The translations under genes and the position numbers were made by a program. Below are positions 34,001-44,269 of a stretch of DNA of 64,000 bases, one piece after another. The DNA comes from Vitis vinifera. Its lineage: Eukaryota; Streptophyta; Magnoliopsida; Vitales; Vitaceae. The stretch's first letter is position 1. Every line of letters starts with the position of its first letter. The stretch is taken from the NCBI RefSeq assembly GCF_030704535.1, contig NC_081811.1, positions 1,375,501 through 1,439,500 on the forward strand, given 5' to 3'. The notes under the pieces are model-generated. The model did no database searches and was not told the DNA's origin. It was given only the letters and a program-made list of their open reading frames with translations.

Positions 34001-34719
34001 AATGAATTGGACGAACATACCTCCGTTTTTTCCTGGTTCTTATGAGAGTGGTGAGTTACAAACAAGAACCGGAATGAGAAGCTAGATTACCATCTATTGT
34101 CTTTTGCATAAGCTCGCCTGCTTGTCTTAACAAACTTTCTATTTAAGGATGACTTCTAGTTCCTACTAAATTGGCATTACTTTTCTAGGATATAAATCTG
34201 ATGTTTATAGCGAATAAAATCCTGATTATGCAGATCAATTTTCTAATATTTCTTCTGGAGAGCCAAACACCTGATTTTTAAAAACTAGAAGTCAATGTAA
34301 TATGCTTCATGTTTTGAGAATGGATATACATGCTATTGGTTCAGATATTTGATTTGGCTAAATTATTGAACCTTGTTTTCCAGAACCCATATGCTGTCAA
34401 CATCTTACTGGCGGGATACGACAAGGATATTGGCCCATCTCTTTACTACATTGACTACATTGCCTCTCTTCACAAGATAGAGAAGGGCGCCTTTGGTTAT
34501 GGATCCTATTTCTCTTTGGCAATGATGGACAGACACTATCACAGTGGAATGACTGTTGAAGAAGCTGTTGATCTGGTTGACAAATGCATCATGGAGATCC
34601 GATCCAGGCTGGTTGTGGCTCCTCCAAATTTTGTGATCAAGATTGTTGACAAGGATGGAGCAAGGGAATATGCCTGGCGTGAGTCCATCAAGGATACCAC
34701 TGGTGCTCCTACATCCTGA
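31076..34719 (+). CDS. PBD: 20S proteasome subunit beta type-2 (beta-4, PBD)
   Basis: Three exons: 31076-31233, 31481-31604 and 34384-34719; 618 bases, 205 residues, the usual length. It begins [20 protein letters not shown] without a propeptide or catalytic Thr, as expected of the inactive beta-4 subunit. Family signatures include [49 protein letters not shown] and [19 protein letters not shown]. It would sit in the beta ring of the 20S core. A GA microsatellite lies just upstream in the 5' leader (31040-31062). Intron 2 is 2.8 kb and holds a decayed L1 fragment. The start is the first Met giving the conserved N-terminus; an open frame extends 40 codons upstream through the leader. Confidence 0.96.
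32640..33560 (-). mobile_element. Decayed L1 (LINE) 3' fragment in proteasome gene intron 2
   Basis: Minus-strand frames read [40 protein letters not shown] and [13 protein letters not shown]. These match the zinc-binding C-terminal domain of plant L1 reverse transcriptases, but the frame changes between segments. The 3' end is at the left, where ttttttgatagacaaacaaac is the inverse of a LINE tail. A smaller similar tail lies near 32240-32320. It is antisense to the host gene. Confidence 0.6.
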
Positions 34720-35350
34720 GACTTGGCAAGTTTAGCAAAGGACACCTTTTTCATTTCCCTGTTTTTCTTTGACATATGGTGAACTTGAGATTGTTTATTG
34801 AACCATCACTACTTTCCTTGATACATATTGATGTTTTAAAACATTATGGAATCCATGATATATCAGAAGTGTAGCTGCAGCTCCATCGATTCGATCGCAA
34901 TAGAGTTGCTTATGCTTTCAGGATATCAAAGTAGATTATTGTGATTTGGCATCGTAGCATTTCCATTTCTTTTGTCATTGTTTGCCGTGTTCCATCTAAA
35001 TTATTTGAGTTAAGATGACTGGCTATCCATGGATGCATCCTTCTTTGGATTTTGAGCTCAGAAGTTGATTCATGAATTAGATAAATTGAATATGGTTAAT
35101 GCTTTAGTCCTATATCCCCTAAAAATGGACCCTTTAAACATGCTTGAAGGCCTTAAATCATCAGTTAGTTTATACCATAAGATAACAAACAATTAACTCA
35201 GTTTTATTTATCACAGATAAGACAACAAATGACGTGTTATTGCTCTCATCAAGTTCAAATCAAACCCAAAGCTATAGAATGTCACCCACGGAGTGAAAAG
35301 ATCAACAAATGATCGAACACAACACCTGAGACAATAGAGTACTCGACAAC
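34720..35350. other. 3' UTR of proteasome gene and convergent 3' UTR of LTPG-a
   Basis: The two genes converge here. No further gene is recognised. Confidence 0.45.
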
Positions 35351-36359
35351 TTAGTAGCACTTGAGAAACATGATTCCTAGAACTATTAACAGGAGAGGTG
35401 AAGAAATGTAAGATGGATTAGAAGCTGATGGCGTAAGCACTGGTCGGATTCCCGGAGTGGTTGTTGTTGGAGTTTCTGAATCCACTGGTGGGGATGCCGG
35501 TGATAGTTCTATAGCTGTTTCAGGTTCTGGTGCTGGAGCCAGTGTTGCTGCTGCTGCTTTGGAAGCTGCAAGCAAGAGATTTACCCAGAAAACAAAGGTA
35601 TTAATGCCCTAGATTAGCACTGATATTACTACCATTTTTATGAAATCAGTACTCTTAATACGACAATAGGGATCAAAATTGTAGAGCTAATTACCTCGTG
35701 GACTCAGGGGAGCAGCGGCTGGAGGTGGGAGAGTTGGCCCCAGTAGGACAGGACCTGCCAATTAGACTCTAGTCAATACATTATCAAAGTTTTCGTATGC
35801 AGTTTCAGATAGTCTTTGCCATATAAGTTTTATTTAGCTGATCTATTGTATAAGGGTCTAGAGGCTTTTCAAGCTGTTATGGTACCTGGAGCTGGTAGGG
35901 GAGTACCAGAGGCTGCAAAAAGCCAAAAAAATGCAGAGTTAGAAATTTCAGTTAGGTGATAAAACACACATGAAAGGGGCTTAGAGAATTTAGATTGAAC
36001 CAACACAAAGTTGTACCTTTACACTGTATTGGCACACTTCCCATGTTACAAGCTCGAGGGAGGGAGATAGCCAGTGTTCGGTTAATGGGAAGTTGAAGAG
36101 GAACACTCCCAGTTATTATGAGACAAGCACAATCCATGGTAGTACTCGTGAGTGATCTTAGTGAGCTGCAGCAGCCAGCTGTTGGCGAAGACCCGTTGCC
36201 GCTGGTGCTCCCTGTGATGAAATTTAAGCATGGCGTGAAGCTGCTGATCATTGAGGTAGTGCAGGGTGTACTGATCTGCGCATTAGCTGAAATGACTGAA
36301 ATAGCTAGCAGAGTTGTGTATACTGCAACCATATGTTGGAAAGCCTTGAGCCCTTCCAT
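35351..36359 (-). CDS. GPI-anchored lipid-transfer protein, xylogen-like (LTPG-a)
   Basis: Four exons: 36359-36017, 35912-35886, 35754-35695 and 35565-35351; 645 bases, 214 residues. A signal peptide (MVAVYTTLLAISVISANAQ region) is followed by an eight-cysteine LTP domain (C...PCLNF...GCCSSL...DCACL...RACN...PIQC). Next comes a long Pro/Ser/Thr/Ala-rich arabinogalactan-type linker spread over small exons, and a hydrophobic tail (ISSPLLLIVLGIMFLKCY) expected to be replaced by a GPI anchor. It should act at the plasma membrane or cell wall. It diverges from the plus-strand LTPG copies downstream and is more distant from them than they are from each other. Confidence 0.88.
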
Positions 36360-37080
36360 GATTTTTCTTTGAAGAAGTTGGTGTGAGATTTGTGTTGCCT
36401 TTGGGGTGGAGATGAGAGGATGATTTATAGATTGATGGGTTTAAGAGATTTGGGGGAAAAAAATTTGGTAGATTTGAAGTGGGTTTTGGAGCTCAACTAC
36501 CTCAGCTAACTGCTAAATAGGAATTAAATACTCCTTTCCTCACTGTTTTGGCCCAAAAAGGGACTGGAGTTCTACTCTATACTTGTAATTTGACAAGCAG
36601 ATGATTGGATATGAAAATCTTAAGATAGCATAGACTAGTTACCTGACCAACCAGGTGATTCCATTCATCCTTCATACTCTGTTAGACACACTAGAATGTT
36701 GACAGTAACCAAAAAAGATGGTTGATTTTTGTTATTTAAATCATCTAATAAACATTAAATTCGGAGCAGGAATGCTGTTGGAGGTTGCCCATCTGCTTGA
36801 TGAAAATTGTATCGTTACCGTTACATCACTAATTAAGCAAATCTCAGACCAAAATCTTGAGGCTGTTTAAATAATTGCAATTAGTTATCAACCAACACAT
36901 TACTTTAAAACAAAGTTGGCTACCCAAATACACCTATTGGCTTGTCTCTTCCATGGAAGCCTCTATAAATCCAGTTCCCTTTTTCCTCTTCGGATCCAAA
37001 GTCTCCAATACAATCAACAAACCATTCTTATCACAAAAGTTCCATATCTGTCTCCATAGCCAAAATTCCCAGAAGCATCA

Positions 37081-37875
37081 AATGGCTTTGAGAATGATTG
37101 AGATAGGCTTAGTGCTGGTCCTTGCGGCCATGCTATGGGGTGGAGTTGCAACAGGGTGATCATGGGCATGACCTCAGCCTAAACTACATTACAGGAAATT
37201 GATCAACCCCATCATCTTCATGCTGCTCACAGCTCGCCAGCGTCATTCAATCACAGCCTCAATGCCTGTGCTTGGTGCTCAATGGTGGTGGTGCGATGTT
37301 AGGTATCAATGTAAACCAAACTCTTGCTCTAGCTCTCCCGGTGCCTGTTATGTGCAAACTCCACTAGCTAGCCAGTGTAACGGTAAAGCTCAACTCCGAT
37401 TTATCCCTAGGCTTATGCTTATATTTTGCTAAGCTTTAAAAGTAAAGGACTTATTGGATGGTGGAACAGCTGCCAGTGGACCTACAACTTCAGCAACTTC
37501 CCCAGGGAGCTCACCAGCAGATTCTTCAGATGACACTCCTGATGTTCCAACCACACCATCAGAGTCAGGCATCCCTTCAGGTATATAGAGATATTTGAAG
37601 TTCTTCACATATTCTTTTAGACACCTTAAAATACTGAACCTTTTGGATTCCTATCTTGATTCCCAACCAGGAAACCTTACTCTGAAAATTCTGTTTAGTG
37701 TATGTATTAGAAGCATTTTTTTACTTCAAGGCATGGATGAATGCAGGAGCAGGGTCTAAAACAGTTCCATCAACAGATGGGAGCTCATCTGATTGAGGAA
37801 TCATGGATTCACCTCTCCATTTTGTAGTTCTTCTCTTCATCACATCATGTGTTTCAACATTTACCAGATTCTGAG
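37081..37875 (+). pseudogene. LTPG pseudogene 1
   Basis: Three exons equivalent to the intact LTPG genes: 37081-37382, 37470-37580 and 37747-37875. The signal peptide start MALRMIEIGLVLVLAAMLWG is good. A 17-base loss just after it (exon 1 is 302 bases against 319 in the other copies) removes the first Cys region and shifts the frame. A stop also occurs in the last exon (SSSD then TGA) before the GPI-signal segment. Splice sites are retained, so it may still be transcribed. The remaining exon 1 matches the eight-cysteine domain of its neighbours. Confidence 0.85.
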
Positions 37876-38953
37876 CTTTCTGTAGAGTTCTGGGGCTTGC
37901 TATAGGAATTGAAAATGGTATCTTTTTGTACTGGAATAATGCTGATTTGTGTTAGTTTTTCTGAGTGTTTAATACAATAATGAGGGGATTTCTGTGTCTT
38001 TTTTATGCTGGATTGCAAACATATTGGCTTCACTTGCCAAATACCAGAGCTTCCTCCCACCTGTTTTCTTGGCAACCAAACAAAGCTCAAGGGCAGACTT
38101 GAAAACTTCACATTGAAATTCTAAAAATGATCCTGCTGTGGGAGTTGCAATAATGGCCTCATTTTAACCTTTCCTTCCAGAATATAATGGAAATATTCCA
38201 TTTCCGTGGATTCCAAACATGCCGAAAAGCTCAAGTAACCATCCCAATGCATGGTTCAAAGTCGCAGTATCAATTGCCAACTAGACAAGTTCCAAAGGTG
38301 CATTGATATTGGTATCTTCGATCGATAAATAGTAAATACTAAGTGCTACACATAATATGCTATGTAATTTTTTTTTTTAAAAAAAAACTACTAAAAATTT
38401 TAGAAAAATAACTACAATAAGATAACCTCAATAAATTAATAAATTAACATTTGTTACATTTAATATTATCTAAATAATTATAAAAACATGCATGAAAATT
38501 AGTTTACGATTATGTTCAAGATTAAACAATTTAAAACACTATCATATTCATTTTTACACCAAGCACTGATTTTTAATAATGGCATATCTTGAAAATAAAA
38601 TAAAAAACGGAGAAACGTTAATTAGTAAAAATAATTATTTTGAAAATTAATCAATTTAAATTTTTTGTGTTGTAACTCTATATTGGACTCGTTGTAGTCA
38701 TGGCCGAAACAAACACGATTAAGTCAATTGCATCTGTATCGATTGATACTTCAAATCATAGTCAAGTCACATTATATAATATAACAACTATACATTGCAA
38801 TCAACCAAAAGAAATAATCCACTTTCTTCTACGATTGCGAACTAGGAAATCGCAAGTCCTATTGAAGTACAATTTAAGGTAGAAACTATAATATTGCTTG
38901 AATTAAAATAGATATAATTTAATAAAATTCATAATAAGTTGGTCACCCAAAAG

Positions 38954-40216
38954 CAAGGATGAAAATATCGGTAATCACGGATATATCGGTAACTTGATTT
39001 TACGGATATATCGGATATATTGGAGAAATATCGACGGATATTTTGGAAAAAAAATTTTGATAGGTAAAAAATTGATCAAAACTCATAAAAATGTAAAAAA
39101 AACCTCATAACAATGTAATTAGAAGTATAATAGATAATTTAAATTTATTTTGTTGAATAATTTGATATATATATTATATGATTTGCGATATTATATGTAA
39201 TTATATTATGTGGGTCAATAAAAAATATGAATTTTGTAATTACGCATTCATTATCAAACTTCATAAAAAATTTGATTTTATTAAATACAAATAATTTATA
39301 TATATTAACTTGATTTCATTAAATACAAATAATTTATATATATTATCGCATAGCTGGTTCACTTTGGATCGTTGGATCACATCCAAATTCACTTTGGACC
39401 ATCACCGTGGAGTAATGATTTGTTTCCATTTTTTTTTTTTATCTCTACTGAATTTTTAAAAAATCAAAAGGCCACCCATCCGAAAAGCCCTTTTCTGAAT
39501 ACCCGCTTCTCTCACTCGGGCATCAAAAAGCCCTTGGCTGAAGCTGCCCTCCGGACGAGAGAATCGGCCCCAATTTCCTCTTTCACTCTCAATCCTCGCA
39601 GGTTCTAATCTAATCATTTATTACTTTTTTTTTTTGGCAAACCCTGTTTGATTCCCAAGAAAATCCATCCCCCATTCGATTTCCGGGAAAATTCATCCTC
39701 GTTTGATTTCCGAGAAAATTCGTCCTCGTTTGATTTCCGAGAAAATCCATGCAAAACCCTTAAGGAAAACCAAAAAAAATTGCTTTTTTTTTTTTTCTCC
39801 CTGTGTTTTCTGATCTGTTCTAGGGTCGCTTTGCTTTTGTGCCATTGGATTTAAAATTCACGAACCCTAAATCCACGATTTTTGAGCCAGGCTGAAAAAC
39901 AACTTTGCCTGCGAGTCATGATCAGATTACCAAGGAACATCTTATGTTTTTAAAAAAAAAAATAAAAATTGGACAGATTTTGTATCCTGTGCGCGGGCTG
40001 GACTGGTAGGAAATATCGGGAAATTTCCCGAAAAATCGGCGATACAAACCGAAATTTCACCGATTTTTTGCTTACAGCCATGTTTCGGTGATTTTTTCGC
40101 CGATTTTAACAGAAATTTGGCGAAATTTCTCCCGTCGAAATTTCGCCCCCCTCTTTCGTATCGCCGGCCACCGAAACCCGAAATTTCGGCGAAAAAAATG
40201 GAAACTTTCATCCTTG
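38954..40216. mobile_element. Non-autonomous hAT-like DNA transposon
   Basis: A 1,263-bp insert with terminal inverted repeats CAAGGATGAAA/TTTCATCCTTG, flanked by an exact 8-base target duplication cccaaaag (38946-38953 and 40217-40224). CA-starting ends and 8-bp duplications fit the hAT superfamily. The paralogous site in the duplicate (around 45904-45920) is uninterrupted, giving a precise empty site. Subterminal regions are rich in atatcgg/ccgaaatttcgg repeats. The interior has a 27-bp tandem repeat (39675-39746) and a GC-richer stretch (39475-39620) of unknown origin. No transposase frame is seen. Confidence 0.85.
39675..39746. repeat. 27-bp tandem repeat inside the hAT-like element
   Basis: Nearly three copies of a unit containing gatttccgagaaaattc. 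The frame reads FDFRENSSS repeatedly. Probably simple tandem amplification within the transposon. Confidence 0.7.
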
Positions 40217-40426
40217 CCCAAAAGTACCTAACGTATCCATCCTTGTGTATAGCTTTTGGATACAAACCTCATCTCTTCACTTTTCCTTTCCAACCCAACC
40301 ACTGATCATAGGTAAATATGATAGTTTGAGGGGTTTGTGAAGAGAAGAAAGGAGCTAGGTGGTTTAGAATTACTTGCAGGCTCAAAATCAAAGAGAGTGA
40401 CTAGACATTTTTCACCCCCAATGTGA

Positions 40427-41593
40427 TGTAATTTTTTATGAAATCAATTTTTTTAACACACGATTAGCCCATGCGTCCACATGACTATAGATCACGTGAC
40501 AGGCAGGGAGCACGTGCCAAGTGTAGAATGACCAAAATGCCATTGGACAGGGGAATAGCCGAATCCCCACTCCGTAGTTCTTGTAGGGTAACCCCAGGCC
40601 AAGGCAGACCCATTTCTAACGCTCATAAAAATAAAAAATAAAAAATTAAATCAAAATAGAAAAGAGAAGAAAAGTATAGATTACCATAAAACCATCAAAT
40701 TCTCTTATAGAGACTCTAGGACGTTGCCGTAGCTCTCAAAAGCCTCACCTCATTTCTTCACATCCAATCCAACGCTACTCTCTCTTTTTCTCTCTCCCAT
40801 TCTCTGGAATCTGAGCAGCGCTAACACAAATCTTGTTCTCCTCGGTACTGGGTTCTAGGTAAAACGGCCTCTCTCTCTCTCTGCACTGGTTTTTGGGTTA
40901 TTGTTTATGGGCAATTACTGTGTAAACTTCGTTTAGATTTTCAAATTACTGAATACCCTTTTGTTTTTTATGTTGAATTCGAGGTGGGTTTTGTTTACAA
41001 CTCAAGAATTTCAAGTGTAACTGTATTTTCTTATTTTATGTTGCATGGTGGTTTGTTTCTGGTTCTGGGGTTGAATCTTAGGGCTTGAATTTTAATTTGG
41101 GGTGTTTGTGTTTCGCTTGATGGGGTCAGTGCATGAATTGGTTAATGAAGTCCTTATAGGTTGGGTTGCAGTCTTGTAGTTTCAGGTTTAGTTGATTTTG
41201 TGCAGTCAAGAAATGTATGTGTATTTTACTTAAAATTAAGAACTTGATGACTTTTCAAGTATGCTGAGCAGGGATCTTAGATTATCAGCCATGGTGGTTG
41301 TTGCTGTTTTCTTGTGAAATTCTTAGTATTAGTTTGGTAAGTCTGTGAGATTTTAGGGTGTACAGATTGAGGGTTTAAGATGTCTTCCTTTTGGGTCCTA
41401 ACTCAATTCTCAAATAAGGGAAGATTAATACAACAAAACAAGCAGAGGACATGCTAGGAAAAGAACAAACTTGTTGTCTCTTCACAAGCAAAACAGCGAG
41501 GATATAATATTTCTTTTTTTTTTTTTCTTTTTTAATTCCTTGGGTGTTTTTAACAATAAAATTTTCTCATCCACCAAACAGAGGAAAGAAAAG
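40427..41593 (+). promoter_or_regulatory. Promoter and non-coding first exon of the LYR gene
   Basis: Two G-boxes CACGTG (40493-40498 and 40511-40516) lie upstream of a CT-rich 5' leader. A splice donor at 40858|40859 (TTCTAG|GTAAAA) pairs with an acceptor at 41581, 12 bases before the ATG. The segment 40427-41445 is duplicated at 50553-51745. Confidence 0.65.
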
Positions 41594-41866
41594 ATGGCAA
41601 AGGGGCTGATATGGGCCACAGCAGAGGACTTAGCTAGGAACCGAGGAAAAGTGTTATCACTGTACAGGCAGATACTGAGGAGCATAAACTCACCCAAGTT
41701 GGAGCTGAGCTTGGCTGCACGATTGGCAAAGAAAGCAGAGGTTAGATCAATATTCATGCTGGCTGCTGAGGAGAGGTCTCTGCACAACATTGCTGATCTA
41801 ATTGACACTGCTCACTACTCTCTCTCCCTCTTGAGGAATGGCCAAATCCCCAAATACATCCAATGA
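41594..41866 (+). CDS. LYR-motif (complex 1 LYR family) protein
   Basis: A single coding exon of 90 residues, MAKGLIWATAEDLARNRGKV then LSLYRQILRSIN. The LYR tripeptide lies in the first helix at about residues 22-24 and is followed by basic and helical segments (LAARLAKKAEVRSIFMLAAE) ending NGQIPKYIQ. LYRM proteins are small mitochondrial adaptors that bind acyl carrier protein and help Fe-S cluster transfer or respiratory complex assembly. It resembles the Arabidopsis EMB1793-like LYR protein (At1g76060) as I recall it; the exact client is unknown. A non-coding first exon precedes it. An unrelated AT-rich, possibly MITE sequence follows at 42085-42445. Confidence 0.85.
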   Translation: MAKGLIWATAEDLARNRGKVLSLYRQILRSINSPKLELSLAARLAKKAEVRSIFMLAAEERSLHNIADLIDTAHYSLSLLRNGQIPKYIQ

Positions 41867-42084
41867 GTCAAGAGTAATGTTGTTGTTGCATTTGCAATAA
41901 ATTCTTACTCAATGTGATTGAATTTGGTTGAGAAAATCTTTGGGAATAGGTTGGGGAGTATCAAGCGTTTTGCATGAATGAGTGATCAATTTGATTTGTT
42001 CTTCTTTCTTTGACTTAGCTTTCTATTCTTTCATGGAAATGCATTATTTGTAGAAATATTTTCCATGTTTAGCATATTACATTC

Positions 42085-42445
42085 AAGCCATGTTTGGTAT
42101 ATGAGAATATGAAATGGGAATTAATATTTTGTTTCCATTCCTATTTCTTATTGAATGGGAATGAATTTCGTGGTTCCATTTTTTGTGTTTGGATGAGCCT
42201 AGGAATGTAAGGTTAGAAGAATCAATTGTTTACATTTTGAGGGTGTTTGGTATGCGGAAATAAGGAGTCGGAATGGACATCCCATTCCTTTTCTCCCTTA
42301 TTCCCATGTTTTGATAACTTATATGAAGGTAGGAATGGAATAGAAAATGATTCTAGTAGAAATGAAATCCCACTTATAAGTGGGATTTCAATTCATTACT
42401 CATAGGTGATATTCTGATTCATTCATCCCATGACATAATGTAAAA
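42085..42445. mobile_element. MITE-like repeat downstream of the LYR gene
   Basis: Contains repeated tgtttggtat and ggaatgg/ccattcc motifs in opposite orientations (for example gggtgtttggtatgcgg and cattcattactcat). This suggests a Tourist-type or related MITE, possibly two nested. No clear target duplication was found. Confidence 0.35.
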
Positions 42446-42950
42446 TAGCCTAAAATTAACTGCTAAATAGTAGATTTGAAGTGGTTTTTGGAGCTCAACT
42501 ATTGAACTAACTGCTAAATAGGAACTAAATACTCTTTTCCTCTTTGTTTTGACTCAAAAAGGGACTGGTGTTCTACTCTATACTTGTAATTTGACAAGCA
42601 GATGACTGGATATGAAAAACTTAAGATATCATAGACTAGTAACCTAACCATACCCAGGAGATTCCATTCATCCTTCATATTCTTGTCAGACACACTTGAA
42701 TGTTGACAGTAACCGAAAAAGATGGTTGAATTTTGTTATAATTTTGGAGGTAGGAATGCTGTTAGAGGTTGCCCATCTCAATACGAATAATATTGTTATC
42801 ATTATATCACTAGTTCAGCAAATCTTAAACTAAAACCTCGAGGCTGTTTAAATAATTGCAATTAGTTATCAGCAACATGTTACTTTAAAAAGTTGGCTAC
42901 CCAAATACATCTATTTGCGTTTGTCTCTTCCATGGAAACCTCTATAAATC

Positions 42951-43292
42951 TGTTGGTAAAAAAGAGGAGGAAGGCTTGGAAGGTTGCTCCGTTGTGTCTG
43001 TTTTGGGCTTTATGGCGGGAGAGGGATAGGAGGGCTTTTGACAACTTTGAAAGCACGCATCAAACAATTAAAAATTCTTTATTGTATCTATTTTGGGATT
43101 GGGTTAGATTGTACATTGATGGCGGTTCTTTATTATTGTTAGACTTTGTGGATTGGGTAGGCTCTTGGTACGCATGGTAACGGGTTTTTGTGTCTTCATG
43201 CCTTTTTTATCTTTTGTTTTCTTCATATACGACATGTATATTTTCTTTCTTTTAATACAGTTCTTATTTATCTATCAAAAAAAAAAAAAAAA
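42951..43292 (+). mobile_element. 5'-truncated L1 (LINE) inserted at a TATA box
   Basis: The plus-strand frame reads KKRRKAWKVAPLCLFWALWR, then TIKNSLLYLFWDWVRLYIDG and LLDFVDWVGS, the C-terminus of an L1 reverse transcriptase. A 3' tail ending atctatcaaaa plus poly-A follows. Flanks 42933-42950 and 43293-43310 are an 18-base target duplication with one mismatch that includes ctataaatc. The duplicate locus (36950-36975) lacks it. Confidence 0.88.
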
Positions 43293-43424
43293 TGGGAACC
43301 TCTATAAATCCAGTTCCCTTCTTCCCCTTCTGATCCAAACCCTCCAACACAATCAACATACTATTCTTGCTCTCTGCTTTGAACTCTTATCACAACAGTT
43401 CCATATCTGTCTCCATAGCCTCAA

Positions 43425-44265
43425 ATGGCTTTGAGAATACTTGAGATAGGCTTAGTCCTGGCCCTTGTGGCCATGCTATGAGGTGGAGTTGCAGCTCAGT
43501 CTAGTTGCAACAGGGTGATCATGGGCATGGCCCCATGCCTAAACTACATTTCAGGAAATCCATCAACCCCATCATCTTCATGCTGCTCACAGCTTGCCAG
43601 CATCATTCAATCACAGCCTCAGTGCCTTTGCTTGGTGCTCAATGGCAGTGGTGCGTTGTTAGGTATCACTGTAAACCAAACTCTTGATGTAGCTCTCCCT
43701 GGTGCCTGTAGTGTGCAAACTCCACCAGTTAGCCAGTGTAATGGTAAGCTCAACCCTGATTTATCCCTAGGCTTATGCTTATATTTTACTAAGCTTTAAA
43801 ACTGAAGGACTTGCCAAATGGTGGAACAGCTGCCAGTGGACCTACAACTTCAGCAACTTCCCCAGGGAGCTCACCAGCAGATTCTTCAGATGAAACTCCT
43901 GAAGTTCCAACCACACCATCAGAGTCGGGCATCCCTTAAGGTATACATGATATTTGAAGTTCTTCACGTATTCTTTTAGATACCTTGACATACTGAACCT
44001 TTTGGATTTCTATCTTGATTCCCCACCAGGACTAAAATTGATAGAAAAATGGAATTTGGAACCATACTTCAAAAATTCTGTTAAGTGTATGTATGTGTTA
44101 GAAGCATGCTTTTACTTCAATGCATGGATGAATGCAGGAGCAGGGTCTAAAACAGTCCCATCAACAGATTGGAGGTCATGTGATGGAGGAATCATGGATT
44201 CACCTCTCCATTTTGTAGTTCTTCCCTTCATCACGTCATGTGTTTCAACATTCACTAGGTTCTGA
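43425..44265 (+). pseudogene. LTPG pseudogene 2
   Basis: Exons 43425-43743 (319 bases, the same as the intact genes), 43830-43940 and 44138-44265. The frame adds up throughout, but codon 19 in the signal peptide is TGA where its sister copy has TGG, and exon 2 ends in CCT TAA where the others have CCT TCA. The eight-cysteine domain is otherwise complete (SSCNRVIMGMAPCLNYISG...CLCLVLNG...GACSVQ...SQC) and the GPI-type tail (FVVLPFITSCVSTFTRF) is kept. Few lesions suggest recent loss. The L1 insertion at 42951-43292 separates it from its original promoter. Confidence 0.85.
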
Positions 44266-44269
44266 GCTC

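Larger units (their letters stand above)
36467..40440 (+). repeat. Segmental duplication, unit A
   Basis: Matches 42465-46110 (unit B) over promoter, LTPG pseudogene and downstream sequence. Shared landmarks are gggactgg-gttctactctatac (36555 / 42560), the pseudogene, gtcaagtcacatt-tataatata (38760 / 45040), and cacccaaaagtacctaa (broken by the hAT element here, intact at 45904). Unit B carries an L1 not present here; unit A carries a hAT element not present there. Confidence 0.85.

Noticed and set aside
42893-43180. 95-codon frame with a tryptophan-rich sequence
   Set aside because: It spans promoter sequence and the tail of an L1 reverse transcriptase; it is not a host gene.
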